42,290 bases of DNA from Actinomycetota bacterium (lineage in GTDB: Bacteria > Actinomycetota > CADDZG01 > WHSQ01), in assembly GCA_030446465.1 (NCBI GenBank), contig JAUJNI010000002.1, positions 750,587-792,876 of the forward strand, given 5' to 3'. Below the pieces are notes generated by a model. That model made no database searches. It was not told the origin of the DNA and was given only the letters and a program-made list of their open reading frames with translations. Below are positions 15,604 through 23,788 of the stretch, one piece after another; within the stretch, counting starts at the first letter, position 1, and every line of letters begins with the position of its first letter. A program made the translations under genes and the position numbers.

Positions 15604-16796
15604 ACTCGTTCGACGATGGTGGCGATCCCCTGCCCCACACCGATGCACATGGTTGCGAGCCCGTAGCGGACCTCCCGGCGCGCCATCTCGTGGACCAGCG
15701 TGGTGAGGATGCGGGCTCCCGAGCACCCGAGAGGATGTCCCAGCGCAATCGCGCCACCGTTGACGTTGACCTTCTGGGTGTCGAGGCCCAGCTCCTTTAT
15801 GCATGCGAGCGACTGGGCTGCGAAGGCCTCGTTCAGCTCTATCAGGTCGATGTCTTCGATGCCGAGGCCGGCACGCTCGAGCGCCTTGCGGGTCGCGTAA
15901 ACCGGTCCGATCCCCATGATGCGCGGCTCCACGCCCGCTACCGCCGTGGTGACGATCCGGGCCATGGGGCTCCAACCCTGGCGCTGGAGCATCTCGTCGG
16001 TGCACAGCAGAAGTGCCGCTGCCCCATCGTTCAATCCGGCGGAGTTGCCTGCGGTTACGGTCCCGCCCTCTTCAAAGGCGGCTTTCAGTCGCCCGAGCTT
16101 GTCCATCGAGGTGTCAGGCCGCGGCGGCTCGTCGGCGTCGAGGATCAGGGGATCGCCCTTCTTCTGTGGGATCTCCACCGCGGCGATCTCGTCCTTGAAC
16201 CGTCCTTCGTCGCGCGCCTCGACCGCCCGCCGGTGACTGTTCAGCGCAAAGAGGTCCTGCTCCTCGCGGCTGATCCCATAGTCGCGACCGTTGATCTCGG
16301 CCGTCTCGCCCATCTGGTGCGCGCCGTAGCGGGCCTTCAGCTTGGGGTTCGTGAAGCGCCATCCCAGGGTGGTGTCGTGCATGGCGACGTCGCGACCCCA
16401 AGCCGAGTCGGATTTGGACAGAACGAAGGGGGCCCGGGTCATCGACTCTGAGCCTCCCGCGACCACGACGGTTCCCTCGTCGGCCCGCAGGGCGCGGTAG
16501 CCGCAGTTCACCGCCTCGAGCCCCGAGCCACACAGCCGGTTGACCGTCGCGCCCGGAACGGTCACCGGGAGCCCGGCCAGGAGGGCCGCCATGCGGGCGA
16601 CGTTCCTGTTGTCCTCGCCGGCCTGGTTGGCGGAGCCCCAATAGACGTCGTCGATGCCCTCGGGGGGCACCGAGTTCCGCTGCACCAGCGAGGAGATTAC
16701 GTGCGCGGCGAGGTCGTCGGGGCGGATGGAGGCCAGGGCCCCCTTGTGGCGCCCCATCGGAGTCCTTACTGCGTCGACGATCCAGACATCTGGCAT
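15600..16796 (-). CDS. thiolase (acetyl-CoA C-acyltransferase)
   Basis: This thiolase either cleaves 3-ketoacyl-CoA or condenses two acetyl-CoA. From the ATG at 16796 it is 398 residues. The acyl-accepting Cys89 is in NRLCGSG, the His is in [16 protein letters not shown], and the second Cys is in MCIGVGQG near the C-terminus, a complete triad. [12 protein letters not shown] is the usual NEAF motif. The N-terminus [14 protein letters not shown] is classic. An upstream in-frame ATG at 16811 is less likely because family members begin at this strand. The stop overlaps the start of the FAD-linked oxidase. The degradative form is favoured by the nearby acyl-CoA dehydrogenase, but this is not certain. 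Confidence 0.93.
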   Translation of the reverse strand: MPDVWIVDAVRTPMGRHKGALASIRPDDLAAHVISSLVQRNSVPPEGIDDVYWGSANQAGEDNRNVARMAALLAGLPVTVPGATVNRLCGSGLEAVNCGYRALRADEGTVVVAGGSESMTRAPFVLSKSDSAWGRDVAMHDTTLGWRFTNPKLKARYGAHQMGETAEINGRDYGISREEQDLFALNSHRRAVEARDEGRFKDEIAAVEIPQKKGDPLILDADEPPRPDTSMDKLGRLKAAFEEGGTVTAGNSAGLNDGAAALLLCTDEMLQRQGWSPMARIVTTAVAGVEPRIMGIGPVYATRKALERAGLGIEDIDLIELNEAFAAQSLACIKELGLDTQKVNVNGGAIALGHPLGCSGARILTTLVHEMARREVRYGLATMCIGVGQGIATIVERV

Positions 16797-16931
16797 ACGA
16801 GCAATCCTCACACAGCCAAGCTGTTCGTGACTCGTCTTCGCTGAATGGGGAGGGTTCCCCCTTGCGGTGATCTGGTCAGACGCTAAGGCATCGTTTAAGA
16901 AGTTCCGAAGGAGGTAAGGGCGTGAATGCCG

Positions 16932-17285
16932 TCACGGTCGCTCTATCCGAAACACGCCGCCGCGCCAGGCAGCGTCAGCGGCGAGCTCCATGAATGGAGC
17001 CAAGTAATTAACCATTAGTGGATCAGGAACTAGCTCTCCGATGAATGTAAGTTCATCCCGGAGGACGGCGACTTGCCGGTAGTCCAGCGAGAGTATGTCT
17101 GCGGTCCCATCAAGCAACGGCAGGATGTGCAACCCGTACGCCGCCGCTATTAGCCGCATGCGGTCAAACAACCGCTCCGGTATCCATATCTCCTTACGCG
17201 GCTCGCCCACGAATATGCCGACCTTCGGGTCGTTGGCGTAGGTCGCCTCATTGAACCTGTCCGGGTTCAGCCTCTCAGCAGTCAC
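16932..17285 (-). CDS. hypothetical protein (117 aa)
   Basis: The GTG start at 17285 opens a 117-residue protein with a plausible natural composition. Recognisable stretches are VGIFVGEPRKEIWIPERLFDRM, a mixed alpha/beta middle with LHILPLLDGTADILSLDY, and a C-terminal helix. No signal peptide, membrane segment or catalytic motif is visible, and I do not recognise the family. The Shine-Dalgarno is weak. It lies alone between the thiolase promoter region and a plus-strand gene pair. A short plus-strand reading frame with a strong ribosome binding site overlaps its 3' end. Confidence 0.5.
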   Translation of the reverse strand: MTAERLNPDRFNEATYANDPKVGIFVGEPRKEIWIPERLFDRMRLIAAAYGLHILPLLDGTADILSLDYRQVAVLRDELTFIGELVPDPLMVNYLAPFMELAADAAWRGGVFRIERP

Positions 17286-17522
17286 ATCTCGATTGTGCCG
17301 TGGCTCTTGCAGCTTCGGCTCCAGGCACGGAGGGCGTTTCCGGGCGCTTTCTCTTCTTTGGAGCCGCTAATGGGGACTGTCATAGGACTTAGCCCTCCAC
17401 GTTTTCCGTCTTGAGAGTGGCGAACCAAGTAAGGCAAACGCCCGGAACGGCCCCCTCCCGAGAACCCACCGCGGGTTCCACTGCTGCCTCCCTCTGCCAG
17501 TCTGGAGCCTATCCTTTGTCTG

Positions 17523-17675
17523 ATGCCCAAGAGCAAACAGGCGAAGCTCACCCCCTTCGAGTGCTTCGAGGAAGTCTCCAAACGCGTCGTCTCGGTGTCC
17601 AAACACGAACTCGGAAAGCCTGGGCTCCAACAGAAGAAAGTGCGAGTAGGCCACAAAGTCGAGGGACCCAAGTAA
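17523..17675 (+). CDS. small basic hypothetical protein (50 aa)
   Basis: The ATG at 17523 begins MPKSKQAKLTPFECFEEVSK, followed by RVVSVSKHELGKPG and a basic tail, ending at TAA 17673-17675. The N-terminus is rich in Lys; LTPFECFEE followed by a helix resembles short, widespread actinobacterial proteins of unknown function that often sit beside toxin or mobile genes; I base that on recall of pattern only. It ends 3 bases before the membrane-protein gene at 17679, suggesting one transcript. The 237 bases upstream (17286-17522) contain no other gene I can support. Confidence 0.5.
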   Translation: MPKSKQAKLTPFECFEEVSKRVVSVSKHELGKPGLQQKKVRVGHKVEGPK

Positions 17676-17678
17676 CGA

Positions 17679-18017
17679 ATGCCTGTGTGGCTAGGGGCCT
17701 CGCTCTCCTGGATCGCCGTAGCGCTCGCGTTATGGGTAGCGGTCGCAGCCGCGTTGCGAACCCGACGACGCGTTCGTCAGTTGGGTTGGCGTAGCTACCG
17801 ATCGCCTCGCGGGCTGTTCACCATCGCCCTCGCGAGTTCCGAAGTCGTCCTTTGGTACCTCGTCCTCATCATGATTGGTGGTGGGATGACCGATGATGAT
17901 GCGGGGTGGCCAATGGCGCTTTTGGCGGTTCCGACCTTAGCGCTGGCGCTCTGGTTGCGACTCTTGCGTCTGCGCATCCGTCCACATCTTGCTGAGTCAA
18001 CCCGTTCGGTACCGTAG
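17679..18017 (+). CDS. hypothetical integral membrane protein (112 aa)
   Basis: The 112-residue protein has three hydrophobic segments, at about residues 5-25, 47-70 and 78-95. An Arg-rich loop follows the first, so that loop is probably cytosolic. There is an acidic patch (TDDDAGW) between the second and third segments. No family is recognised. The ATG at 17679 lies 3 bases after the stop of the preceding 50-residue gene. The composition is typical of real membrane proteins, and the minus-strand reading of the same region is low-quality, so this strand is preferred. Confidence 0.6.
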   Translation: MPVWLGASLSWIAVALALWVAVAAALRTRRRVRQLGWRSYRSPRGLFTIALASSEVVLWYLVLIMIGGGMTDDDAGWPMALLAVPTLALALWLRLLRLRIRPHLAESTRSVP

Positions 18018-18122
18018 GAAGTCGTTCCCCCTTTAGCTTCAACACGAACACTCCTTCCTGTACCCTGCATCAGCCCGAACCGTCGCGAGCTTTACTTGCG
18101 CTTCGCTCGGAGTAGGGTCCCC

Positions 18123-19886
18123 TTACGGGTCAGCCCTGCGGCGGGACGGCATCACGCGAGCTGGCTCGCCCTTGGCCTTGGGGAAATGCGGGGGCCAAGG
18201 CGCATCGCCGAGGCCCTCACGCTCGTCGTTCTCGGCGAGCTCCAGCAGTGATTCGATGCTCGCCGTCGAGCGCTCGATTCCCTCCCACGGGTCGCCGGTC
18301 GACTGGAAGCGTTGGGGCACGGTGTCGATGCGAAAGGCGGTCGGATCGAGGTCTTCAATTTCCTCCCATGCCAGCGCGCACGACACTCGAGCATCCGCTA
18401 CCGGCCTTACCGAATAGACGCCGGCAATGGTGCGATCGCGTGCGTTCTGGTTGTAGTCGACGAACACTCCTCGTCGTTGCTCCTTCCACCATGCGGTCGT
18501 CGCAATGCCGGCCATGCGCCGCTCGACCTCGCGCGCCAGCGCTAGAGCAGCCTTCCTTACCTCGGTGAACGACCATCTCGGCTCTATGCGCACGTAGATG
18601 TGCATGCCGCGCTTGCCCGAGGTCTTCGGGTAACCAGTGAGCCCGTGCTCGATGAGCACGTCTTTCACCACAGGCGCTACGCGCACCACGTCCGAGTAAG
18701 GGATGTCTGGAGTCGGATCGAGGTCGACACGCAGCTCATCGGGGTGGTCGACATCGGCGCGGCTGACAGGCCACGGATTGAGGTCGATGCAACCGAGGTT
18801 GACCGCCCAGACGATGCTCGCCGTGTCTGCGATGACCAGCATCTCGGCGGCGCGACCGCTTGGGAAGGTGATCGTCGTGGTCTCGAGCCAGTCCGGCCGT
18901 CCCTTGTCGCCGACTCGCTTCTGGTAAAAAGCGTCCTCCGGCTTGTCGACGCCGTTGGGCCAGCGATAGAGCGTCGTCGGGCGGTCCCTGGAGCCCCGCA
19001 GCACCCCGGGGGCGACCGCCAGGTAGTAGCGCACGAGGTCGCCGGTCGACTGGAAGCGTTGGGGCACGGTGTCGATGCGAAAGGCGGTGGGATCGAGGTC
19101 TTCGATTTCCTCCCATGCCAGCGCGCACGACACTCGAGCATCTGGTACCGGCCTAACCGAATAGACGCCGGCGATGGTGCGATCGCGTGCGTTCTGGTTG
19201 TAGTCGACGAACACTCCCCTTCTTTGCTCCTTCCACCATGCCGTCGTGGCGATGCCGGCCATGCGCCGCTCGACCTCGCGCGCCAGCGCAAGAGCGGCCC
19301 TCCTTACCTCGGTGAACGACCATCTCGGCTCTATGCGCACGTAGATGTGCATGCCGCGCTTGCCCGAGGTCTTCGGGTAACCGGTAAGCCCGTGCTCGAC
19401 GAGCACGTCTTTCACCACGGGGGCTACCCGCACGACGTCTGAGTAAGGGATGTCAGGAGTCGGATCGAGGTCGACGCGCAGCTCATCGGGGTGGTCGACG
19501 TCGTTGCGGCTGACGGGCCACGGGTTGAGGTCGATGCACCCGAGGTTCACAGCCCAGATGATGCTCGCCGTGTCGGCGATCACCAGCATCTCGGCGGACC
19601 GACCGCTTGGGAAGGTGATCGTCGCGGTCTCGAGCCAGTCCGGGCGCCCTTTGTCGCCGACTCGCTTCTGATAGAAGGCGTCCTCCGGCTTGTCGACGCC
19701 GTTGGGCCAGCGATAGAGCGTCGTGGGCCGGTCCCTGGAGCCCCGCAGCACCCCGGGGGCGACCGCCAGGTAGTAGCGCACGAGATCCATCTTGGTGACG
19801 CCGACCTGCGGAAAGAAGACCTTCTCGGGGTTGCTCACCGCTACTTCGCGGCCGTCTACTTCTAGGATTTCTTTGGGTGTGGGCAC
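18123..19886 (-). CDS. LigD-type primase-polymerase with tandem-duplicated catalytic domain
   Basis: This is an archaeo-eukaryotic primase (AEP) family polymerase of the LigD PolDom type, used in non-homologous end joining to fill gaps with dNTPs or rNTPs. Its usual length is about 330-340 residues; here it is 587 because residues 35-283 are repeated in frame as 284-532. Each copy carries the full catalytic set: VDLDPTPD (Asp139/Asp141 and Asp388/Asp390), SGKRGMHIYV, and VDYNQNARDRTIAG with the third Asp. The C-terminal 55 residues (from PWEGIERS) and N-terminal 34 are single-copy. The two copies differ at only 7 of 249 residues. A stand-alone ATP-dependent ligase lies about 650 bp upstream in the same direction; no ku is in the window. 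Confidence 0.9.
   Translation of the reverse strand: MPTPKEILEVDGREVAVSNPEKVFFPQVGVTKMDLVRYYLAVAPGVLRGSRDRPTTLYRWPNGVDKPEDAFYQKRVGDKGRPDWLETATITFPSGRSAEMLVIADTASIIWAVNLGCIDLNPWPVSRNDVDHPDELRVDLDPTPDIPYSDVVRVAPVVKDVLVEHGLTGYPKTSGKRGMHIYVRIEPRWSFTEVRRAALALAREVERRMAGIATTAWWKEQRRGVFVDYNQNARDRTIAGVYSVRPVPDARVSCALAWEEIEDLDPTAFRIDTVPQRFQSTGDLVRYYLAVAPGVLRGSRDRPTTLYRWPNGVDKPEDAFYQKRVGDKGRPDWLETTTITFPSGRAAEMLVIADTASIVWAVNLGCIDLNPWPVSRADVDHPDELRVDLDPTPDIPYSDVVRVAPVVKDVLIEHGLTGYPKTSGKRGMHIYVRIEPRWSFTEVRKAALALAREVERRMAGIATTAWWKEQRRGVFVDYNQNARDRTIAGVYSVRPVADARVSCALAWEEIEDLDPTAFRIDTVPQRFQSTGDPWEGIERSTASIESLLELAENDEREGLGDAPWPPHFPKAKGEPARVMPSRRRADP
18291..19784. repeat. 747-bp direct tandem repeat (two copies) within the polymerase gene
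   Basis: Bases 18291-19037 and 19038-19784 are direct repeats of exactly 747 bp (249 codons). I count 47 mismatches by eye, about 94% identity, with no indels. Only 7 change the protein; the rest are silent, mostly at third positions. The junction joins codons for Gly-Asp to Leu-Val-Arg with only a few bases of microhomology. Either an in-frame duplication has been kept under selection, or two strain alleles were joined in assembly. Confidence 0.9.
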
Positions 19887-19936
19887 GCGCCCAAGTATCG
19901 CAACAACCGAGCATGGGTCTTGGTTCTCCTGCAGGG

Positions 19937-20407
19937 TTATGGACGAGGGGCGCTGCGTGCGAAGTAGGCAGCGTTGGTGGTAAGGGCGTACAAGACGAAG
20001 CCGTTGAGACCAAGTCCAAGGAGCTGGGAAGGGTCGCCGCCAAGAACGGCAAACGCCGCCAAGAAAAAGCCGATCGCCGCCAACACAATCCCCAGAATCC
20101 TGCCCGCGCCCTTCCTCAGTAGGACGGTGACCCCCGCGACGGCCTGTAGGGCTGCCACCACGAACGAGAAGATGGCCAGCCCGGTGCCGAAGTCGCCGGT
20201 TGGCAAGCCGGTAACCCCGGCGAGAGCGGCGATCCCGAACAAGAGGTTGATGGCCGCCAGCACGAACAGCACAACGGCGGCGGCAGTTACCTGGGGCGGC
20301 CGTTGTGGGGCGGGAGCACCGGCCCAGGGCTGCTGCTCGAAAGGTGGGGGTGGTGGCGGCGGTGGTTGGTAAGACGGGTGGTTCCTCGGGTCGTCTGCGT
20401 CGCTCAC
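19937..20407 (-). CDS. proline-rich membrane protein, hypothetical
   Basis: The 156-residue protein starts with a hydrophilic tail of about 40 residues containing an eight-proline run and Gln/Pro repeats. Four hydrophobic segments follow, at about 41-63, 73-95, 103-123 and 128-145. Such Pro-rich-tail plus membrane-domain proteins are common in actinobacteria and mostly uncharacterised. It lies between the ligase and polymerase genes on the same strand, but with gaps of about 50 bases on the downstream side and 130 on the upstream side, so a functional link with repair is doubtful. Confidence 0.65.
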   Translation of the reverse strand: MSDADDPRNHPSYQPPPPPPPPFEQQPWAGAPAPQRPPQVTAAAVVLFVLAAINLLFGIAALAGVTGLPTGDFGTGLAIFSFVVAALQAVAGVTVLLRKGAGRILGIVLAAIGFFLAAFAVLGGDPSQLLGLGLNGFVLYALTTNAAYFARSAPRP

Positions 20408-20538
20408 TGGCCCCCCTCAGCTTGGCGCTCGTAGTGCCCTAGGACTCGGGCGGGTGACGAGTCTTATCCTTCGCCTTCCTCTGGAGACTTCCTCTGTGAA
20501 CTCGATCTCCTGCTTCGCGGACCGCCGAGGTTAAGTGA

Positions 20539-21576
20539 TCAGTGGGGGCGCTGGCGTGGTGGGAGTTGCTCGAAGGTGCACTCGAGTGGGGGCTTGTCGG
20601 GTCTCCAGCGCAGCCAGCGGGCTCCGTGACGAAAGCGATCCCCCTGCATGTAGTCGAACGCCACCTCACAGACGAGCGAGGGCTCGAGTGAGATCCAGGA
20701 GACGTCCTGGCCCCGGTTCCACCGACTCGGGCCCCCGGGTGTTCTGCCCGCCCCGAAGCTCTCCCCTCCCTCGAGCGGGCCGAGTATGTCGAGCAGCTCC
20801 TTTCTCTGCCGGGCGGGGAAGGCGGAGGTGAAGCCAACGTAGTGAAGGGTGCCCGACGAGTTGTAGAGGCCGAGCAGCAGGGAACCAACGCCGTCCCCCG
20901 ACTTGGCCAGCCGGTAGCCGCCGACCACGCAGTCGATGGTGCGCTCGTGCTTGATCTTGACCATCACGCGCTTTCCTGCGACGTAACGCTCATCGAGACG
21001 CTTGCCCACGACACCGTCAAGGCCCACGTCTTCCAGCTCTCGGAACCACTCCAGCGCGGTGTCGGCGTCGTTCGTCTGTGGCGTCGTGACGAGCGAGGGT
21101 CCCTGGGACGACGCGATGCCGGCCGCGTCGGCAGGCGGTCCCGAGATGTCCAACAGCCGGGCCCTGCGGTCGTGAAGAGGCTGCTCCCTTAGGTCTTGGT
21201 GTCGCTCCGCGAGTACGTCGAACGCCACGAAGCTCGCAGGGGTCTCGGTCGCAAGCTTTGCAATGCGCGACGCTGCCGGATGAATGCGCTGAAGCAACGA
21301 GTCGAAGGCGAGGCCGTCGGCGCGAGCCAGGATGATCTCTCCGTCGATCACGCAGGGCCGATCGAGGGCCTCCGCGAGAACGGTGGCAACTTCGGGAAAG
21401 TAGCGTTGCAGCACTCGTCCGTCGCGGCTCTCGATGTGGACGTCGTCGCCGTCGCAGAACGCCATGGCCCTGAAGCCGTCCCACTTGGGTTCGTAGACCC
21501 AATCGCTTCCCCTAGGGAGCTCCTTCTCGAGCCTCGCGAGCATGGGCTCTACCGGGGGGCCGAAGGGCAGGTTCAT
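20539..21576 (-). CDS. ATP-dependent DNA ligase (LigC/LigD ligase-domain type)
   Basis: This ligase seals nicks using ATP. In 345 residues it carries the nucleotidyltransferase motif I KWDGFRA with the adenylated Lys at residue 31, then VIDGEII (motif III), FVAFDVL, LDGVVGKRLDERY (motif IV) and MVKIKHERTIDCVVGGYR (motif V). The C-terminal OB-fold domain has VGFTSAFP and SLVCEVAFDYMQGDRFRH. The length is that of the stand-alone actinobacterial LigC-type enzymes, without the polymerase and nuclease domains of full LigD. It begins 17 bases after the zinc-ribbon gene, on the same strand. Together with the polymerase at 18123-19886 it suggests a split end-joining system. Confidence 0.92.
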   Translation of the reverse strand: MNLPFGPPVEPMLARLEKELPRGSDWVYEPKWDGFRAMAFCDGDDVHIESRDGRVLQRYFPEVATVLAEALDRPCVIDGEIILARADGLAFDSLLQRIHPAASRIAKLATETPASFVAFDVLAERHQDLREQPLHDRRARLLDISGPPADAAGIASSQGPSLVTTPQTNDADTALEWFRELEDVGLDGVVGKRLDERYVAGKRVMVKIKHERTIDCVVGGYRLAKSGDGVGSLLLGLYNSSGTLHYVGFTSAFPARQRKELLDILGPLEGGESFGAGRTPGGPSRWNRGQDVSWISLEPSLVCEVAFDYMQGDRFRHGARWLRWRPDKPPLECTFEQLPPRQRPH

Positions 21577-21592
21577 CGACAGCTCGGGCCCC

Positions 21593-21853
21593 CTACTCCC
21601 GCGTGCCGAAGCTCTCGCGGTCGGCCGCGCCCTCGGAGTCCTCGACTCCGTCGGTACCTGAGAGATGCACCGCGGCTCTCTTCTCCTCGCCGGCCACTCC
21701 CCTCACCTCCGAGGCCTGATTCATGACCTGGTCGAGACAGTTGGGGCACAGCTCCTTGCGGACGCGCTCCTTGTCCTCTTCGTACATGACCTCCTTGAGC
21801 CTCTCGCGCGGAAACTCGTTTCCGCAGCGGTCGCACGTGAAGATGTCGGCCAT
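21593..21853 (-). CDS. zinc-ribbon protein (86 aa)
   Basis: The small protein begins MADIFTCDRCGNEFPRERL and has a second Cys pair in ELCPNCLDQV, giving a CxxC plus CxxC zinc ribbon in the first 45 residues. The C-terminal half is acidic and probably disordered. The ATG at 21853 follows GGAAACA, an acceptable ribosome binding site; a start further upstream would run into the divergent promoter region. The DNA ligase starts 17 bases downstream, so they may be cotranscribed. Such ribbons often bind nucleic acid or protein, but no specific role can be assigned. Confidence 0.7.
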   Translation of the reverse strand: MADIFTCDRCGNEFPRERLKEVMYEEDKERVRKELCPNCLDQVMNQASEVRGVAGEEKRAAVHLSGTDGVEDSEGAADRESFGTRE

Positions 21854-21946
21854 TGTTTCCTCCCAAGTCGTGATCGGTCTGCCATAAACCGTGATTCCAG
21901 GGAACATTAAGGGCTACCGTCCCGTCATGACCTGAGGAGAGCCTCT

Positions 21947-22429
21947 ATGAGCAACGACAAGTACCTCCACATCTATCTCAACGATCACCTCGCCGGCTCG
22001 ACCGCCGGTGTCGAGCTCGCCAAGCGGACCTACGCCAACAACAAGGGCGGGGAGCTCGGCGTTTTCCTTCAGGATCTGGTCCGAGGGATCGAGGAGGACA
22101 AATCCATCCTCGAAGGGATCATGCGATCCGTCGGCGCTCGAAAGGACGCGGTGAAGACGAGGGCGGCGTGGGCCGCGGAGAGGGTCGGACGGCTGAAGCT
22201 GAACGGTCAGCTCAAGGGCTACTCACCGCTCAGTCGCGTCCTGGAGCTCGAGGGCCTGTCGGTCGCGGTCGAGGGCAAGCACAGGCTGTGGAGCTCACTG
22301 CGTGAGCTGAATGACCCTCGTCTGTCGTCGCTGGATCTAGAGGGGCTCATGGCCCGGGCAGAGGCTCAGATCGAGGAACTCGAACGACACAGGATCGACG
22401 CGACCCGCACTGCCCTCGCCGGAAACTAA
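21947..22429 (+). CDS. helical hypothetical protein (160 aa)
   Basis: The ATG at 21947 follows GAGGAG with good spacing. The 160 residues read as a set of amphipathic helices: YLNDHLAGSTAGVELAKRT near the start, then FLQDLVRGIEEDKSILEGIMRSVG, and a C-terminal helical pair ending in LMARAEAQIEELERHR. It resembles a four-helix bundle of ferritin-like shape, but I see no pair of ExxH metal motifs and do not name a family. It is divergent from the zinc-ribbon gene across a 93-bp intergenic space that is the likely promoter region for both. Confidence 0.7.
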   Translation: MSNDKYLHIYLNDHLAGSTAGVELAKRTYANNKGGELGVFLQDLVRGIEEDKSILEGIMRSVGARKDAVKTRAAWAAERVGRLKLNGQLKGYSPLSRVLELEGLSVAVEGKHRLWSSLRELNDPRLSSLDLEGLMARAEAQIEELERHRIDATRTALAGN

Positions 22430-22441
22430 GCCTGACTGAGG

Positions 22442-22582
22442 CTAGCCGTCGCCGGCCTCAGGCTTGGGTAGCTTGGCGTTGCGGTCCTCGGGGTCCTTGT
22501 CGAGTGGTTCCTCGGTCAGCTCACGAAGCTGCTCGGCTCGATCGTCGGCGTTGTCACTGAGCTCATCGGGTCCTTGCTCCAT
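22442..22582 (-). CDS. small acidic hypothetical protein (46 aa)
   Basis: The ATG at 22582 follows GAGGGG about seven bases upstream. The product is 46 residues, very rich in Asp and Glu, starting MEQGPDELSDNADDRAEQL, with no hydrophobic segment. The frame is open upstream for another 96 codons, but that part overlaps the divergent epimerase gene and its composition is poor, so the short start is preferred. No function can be assigned. It converges with the helical protein gene 12 bases away. Confidence 0.45.
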   Translation of the reverse strand: MEQGPDELSDNADDRAEQLRELTEEPLDKDPEDRNAKLPKPEAGDG

Positions 22583-22666
22583 TCGGTCCCCTCTCGGTCG
22601 AGATGCGTCTGTGCGGGCATTATCGTGCACCGCGTGAAAGCTGCCGTCTAAGGGAGGCACTACGGG

Positions 22667-23788
22667 ATGCGCGTAGTGGTGGTCGGTGCAACAGGAAACG
22701 TCGGGACCAGTCTGCTGTACGCGCTGGCGGAAGACGAGACCGTGTCGTCGGTCCTGGGGGTGGCAAGGCGCGTGCCGAACCTCGACGTGCCCAAGGTCAC
22801 CTGGACCGCGGCCCACATCGCTCGAGACGATCTCGCTCCCCTCTTTAGGGACGCGGATGCGGTGGTCCACCTAGCGTGGGTCATTCAGCCCTCGAGAGAC
22901 GAAGCGACTCTTTACGACACGAACGTCACCGGCAGCCGGCGCCTGGTCGATGCCGTGGCGGACGCGGGCGTACCTGCATTGATCTATGCGTCCTCTGTGG
23001 GGGCCTACTCCCCCGGGCCCAAAGATCGTCCCGTGGACGAAAGCTGGCCCACGGGCGGGGTCCAGTCGTCGTTCTACTCGCGCCACAAGGCCGAGGTGGA
23101 GCGGATCCTAGATCGCTTCGAGGGCACGCATCCACAGGTCAGGGTCGTGCGGCTGCGGCCCGGTCTGATCTTCAAGGGCGAGGCTGGATCGGGAGTCAGG
23201 AGGCTCTTCCTCGGCCCCTTCGTCCCCAACCCGCTGCTGCGCAAGTCATGGATACCCGTTGTCCCCGAGGTCGAGGGCTTGGTGTTCCAGGCGGTCCACT
23301 CCCTCGACGTCGGGGAGGCCTATCGGCTTGCGGTCACCCGGGAGGTCCGGGGAGCGTTCAACATTGCGGCCGACCCGGTGCTGGACCCAGACGAGCTAAG
23401 CCGGGCTCTGGGGGCGAGGAAGATACGCCTCTCGCAGCGGTTCGTGCGCTCGGCCGCGGCGCTGACGTGGCGAGCCAGGCTCCAGCCGACGCCCCCCGGC
23501 TGGGTCGACCTCGCGCTTCAGGCACCTGTGATGACGACCGATCGAGCCCGCAACGACCTCGGGTGGACGCCCACACACACCTCGGTCGATGCGCTGCTCG
23601 AGCTGCTCGACGGCATCCGCAGGGGGGCCGGCGTCGCTACTCCCCCGCTGCAGCGGGGCACGGTGCGCTCGCGCCTCCGCGAGATCGCGACCGGCGTGGG
23701 AGCGCGCGACGACGCCAATCAGCCTTCTTTCGCCCGTGGCCGGGGGCAGGCGGTAGCCCAGGGGCGAAAGAACGGGTTAGATGGATGA
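22667..23788 (+). CDS. NAD-dependent epimerase/dehydratase family protein
   Basis: This is an extended short-chain dehydrogenase with a Rossmann fold. The cofactor motif VVVGATGNVGTSLL is at the N-terminus. VVHLAWVIQPS follows the fourth strand, YASSVGAYSPG carries the catalytic Ser, and YSRHKAEVE is the YxxxK active site. LRPGLIFKGEAGSG matches sugar-nucleotide and 3-beta-HSD-like members. The 373 residues include a C-terminal extension of about 50 basic residues not typical of the family. The substrate is unknown. The ATG at 22667 has a GGGAGG ribosome binding site near 22652-22657. Its 3' end overlaps the convergent helY gene by 12 bases. Confidence 0.88.
   Translation: MRVVVVGATGNVGTSLLYALAEDETVSSVLGVARRVPNLDVPKVTWTAAHIARDDLAPLFRDADAVVHLAWVIQPSRDEATLYDTNVTGSRRLVDAVADAGVPALIYASSVGAYSPGPKDRPVDESWPTGGVQSSFYSRHKAEVERILDRFEGTHPQVRVVRLRPGLIFKGEAGSGVRRLFLGPFVPNPLLRKSWIPVVPEVEGLVFQAVHSLDVGEAYRLAVTREVRGAFNIAADPVLDPDELSRALGARKIRLSQRFVRSAAALTWRARLQPTPPGWVDLALQAPVMTTDRARNDLGWTPTHTSVDALLELLDGIRRGAGVATPPLQRGTVRSRLREIATGVGARDDANQPSFARGRGQAVAQGRKNGLDG

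Noticed and set aside
17282-17671. 129-codon minus-strand frame opposite 17523-17675
   Set aside because: Composition is Ser/Arg/Gly-rich and unlike protein; the plus-strand pair at 17523 and 17679 is more convincing.
18291-19784. CRISPR or mobile-element explanation for the repeated DNA
   Set aside because: There are only two long copies, wholly coding and in frame, with no spacers, terminal inverted repeats or transposase.
22583-22870. Extension of the 46-residue acidic gene to 142 residues
   Set aside because: It would overlap the divergent epimerase gene's start and promoter; the ATG at 22582 has a good ribosome binding site.
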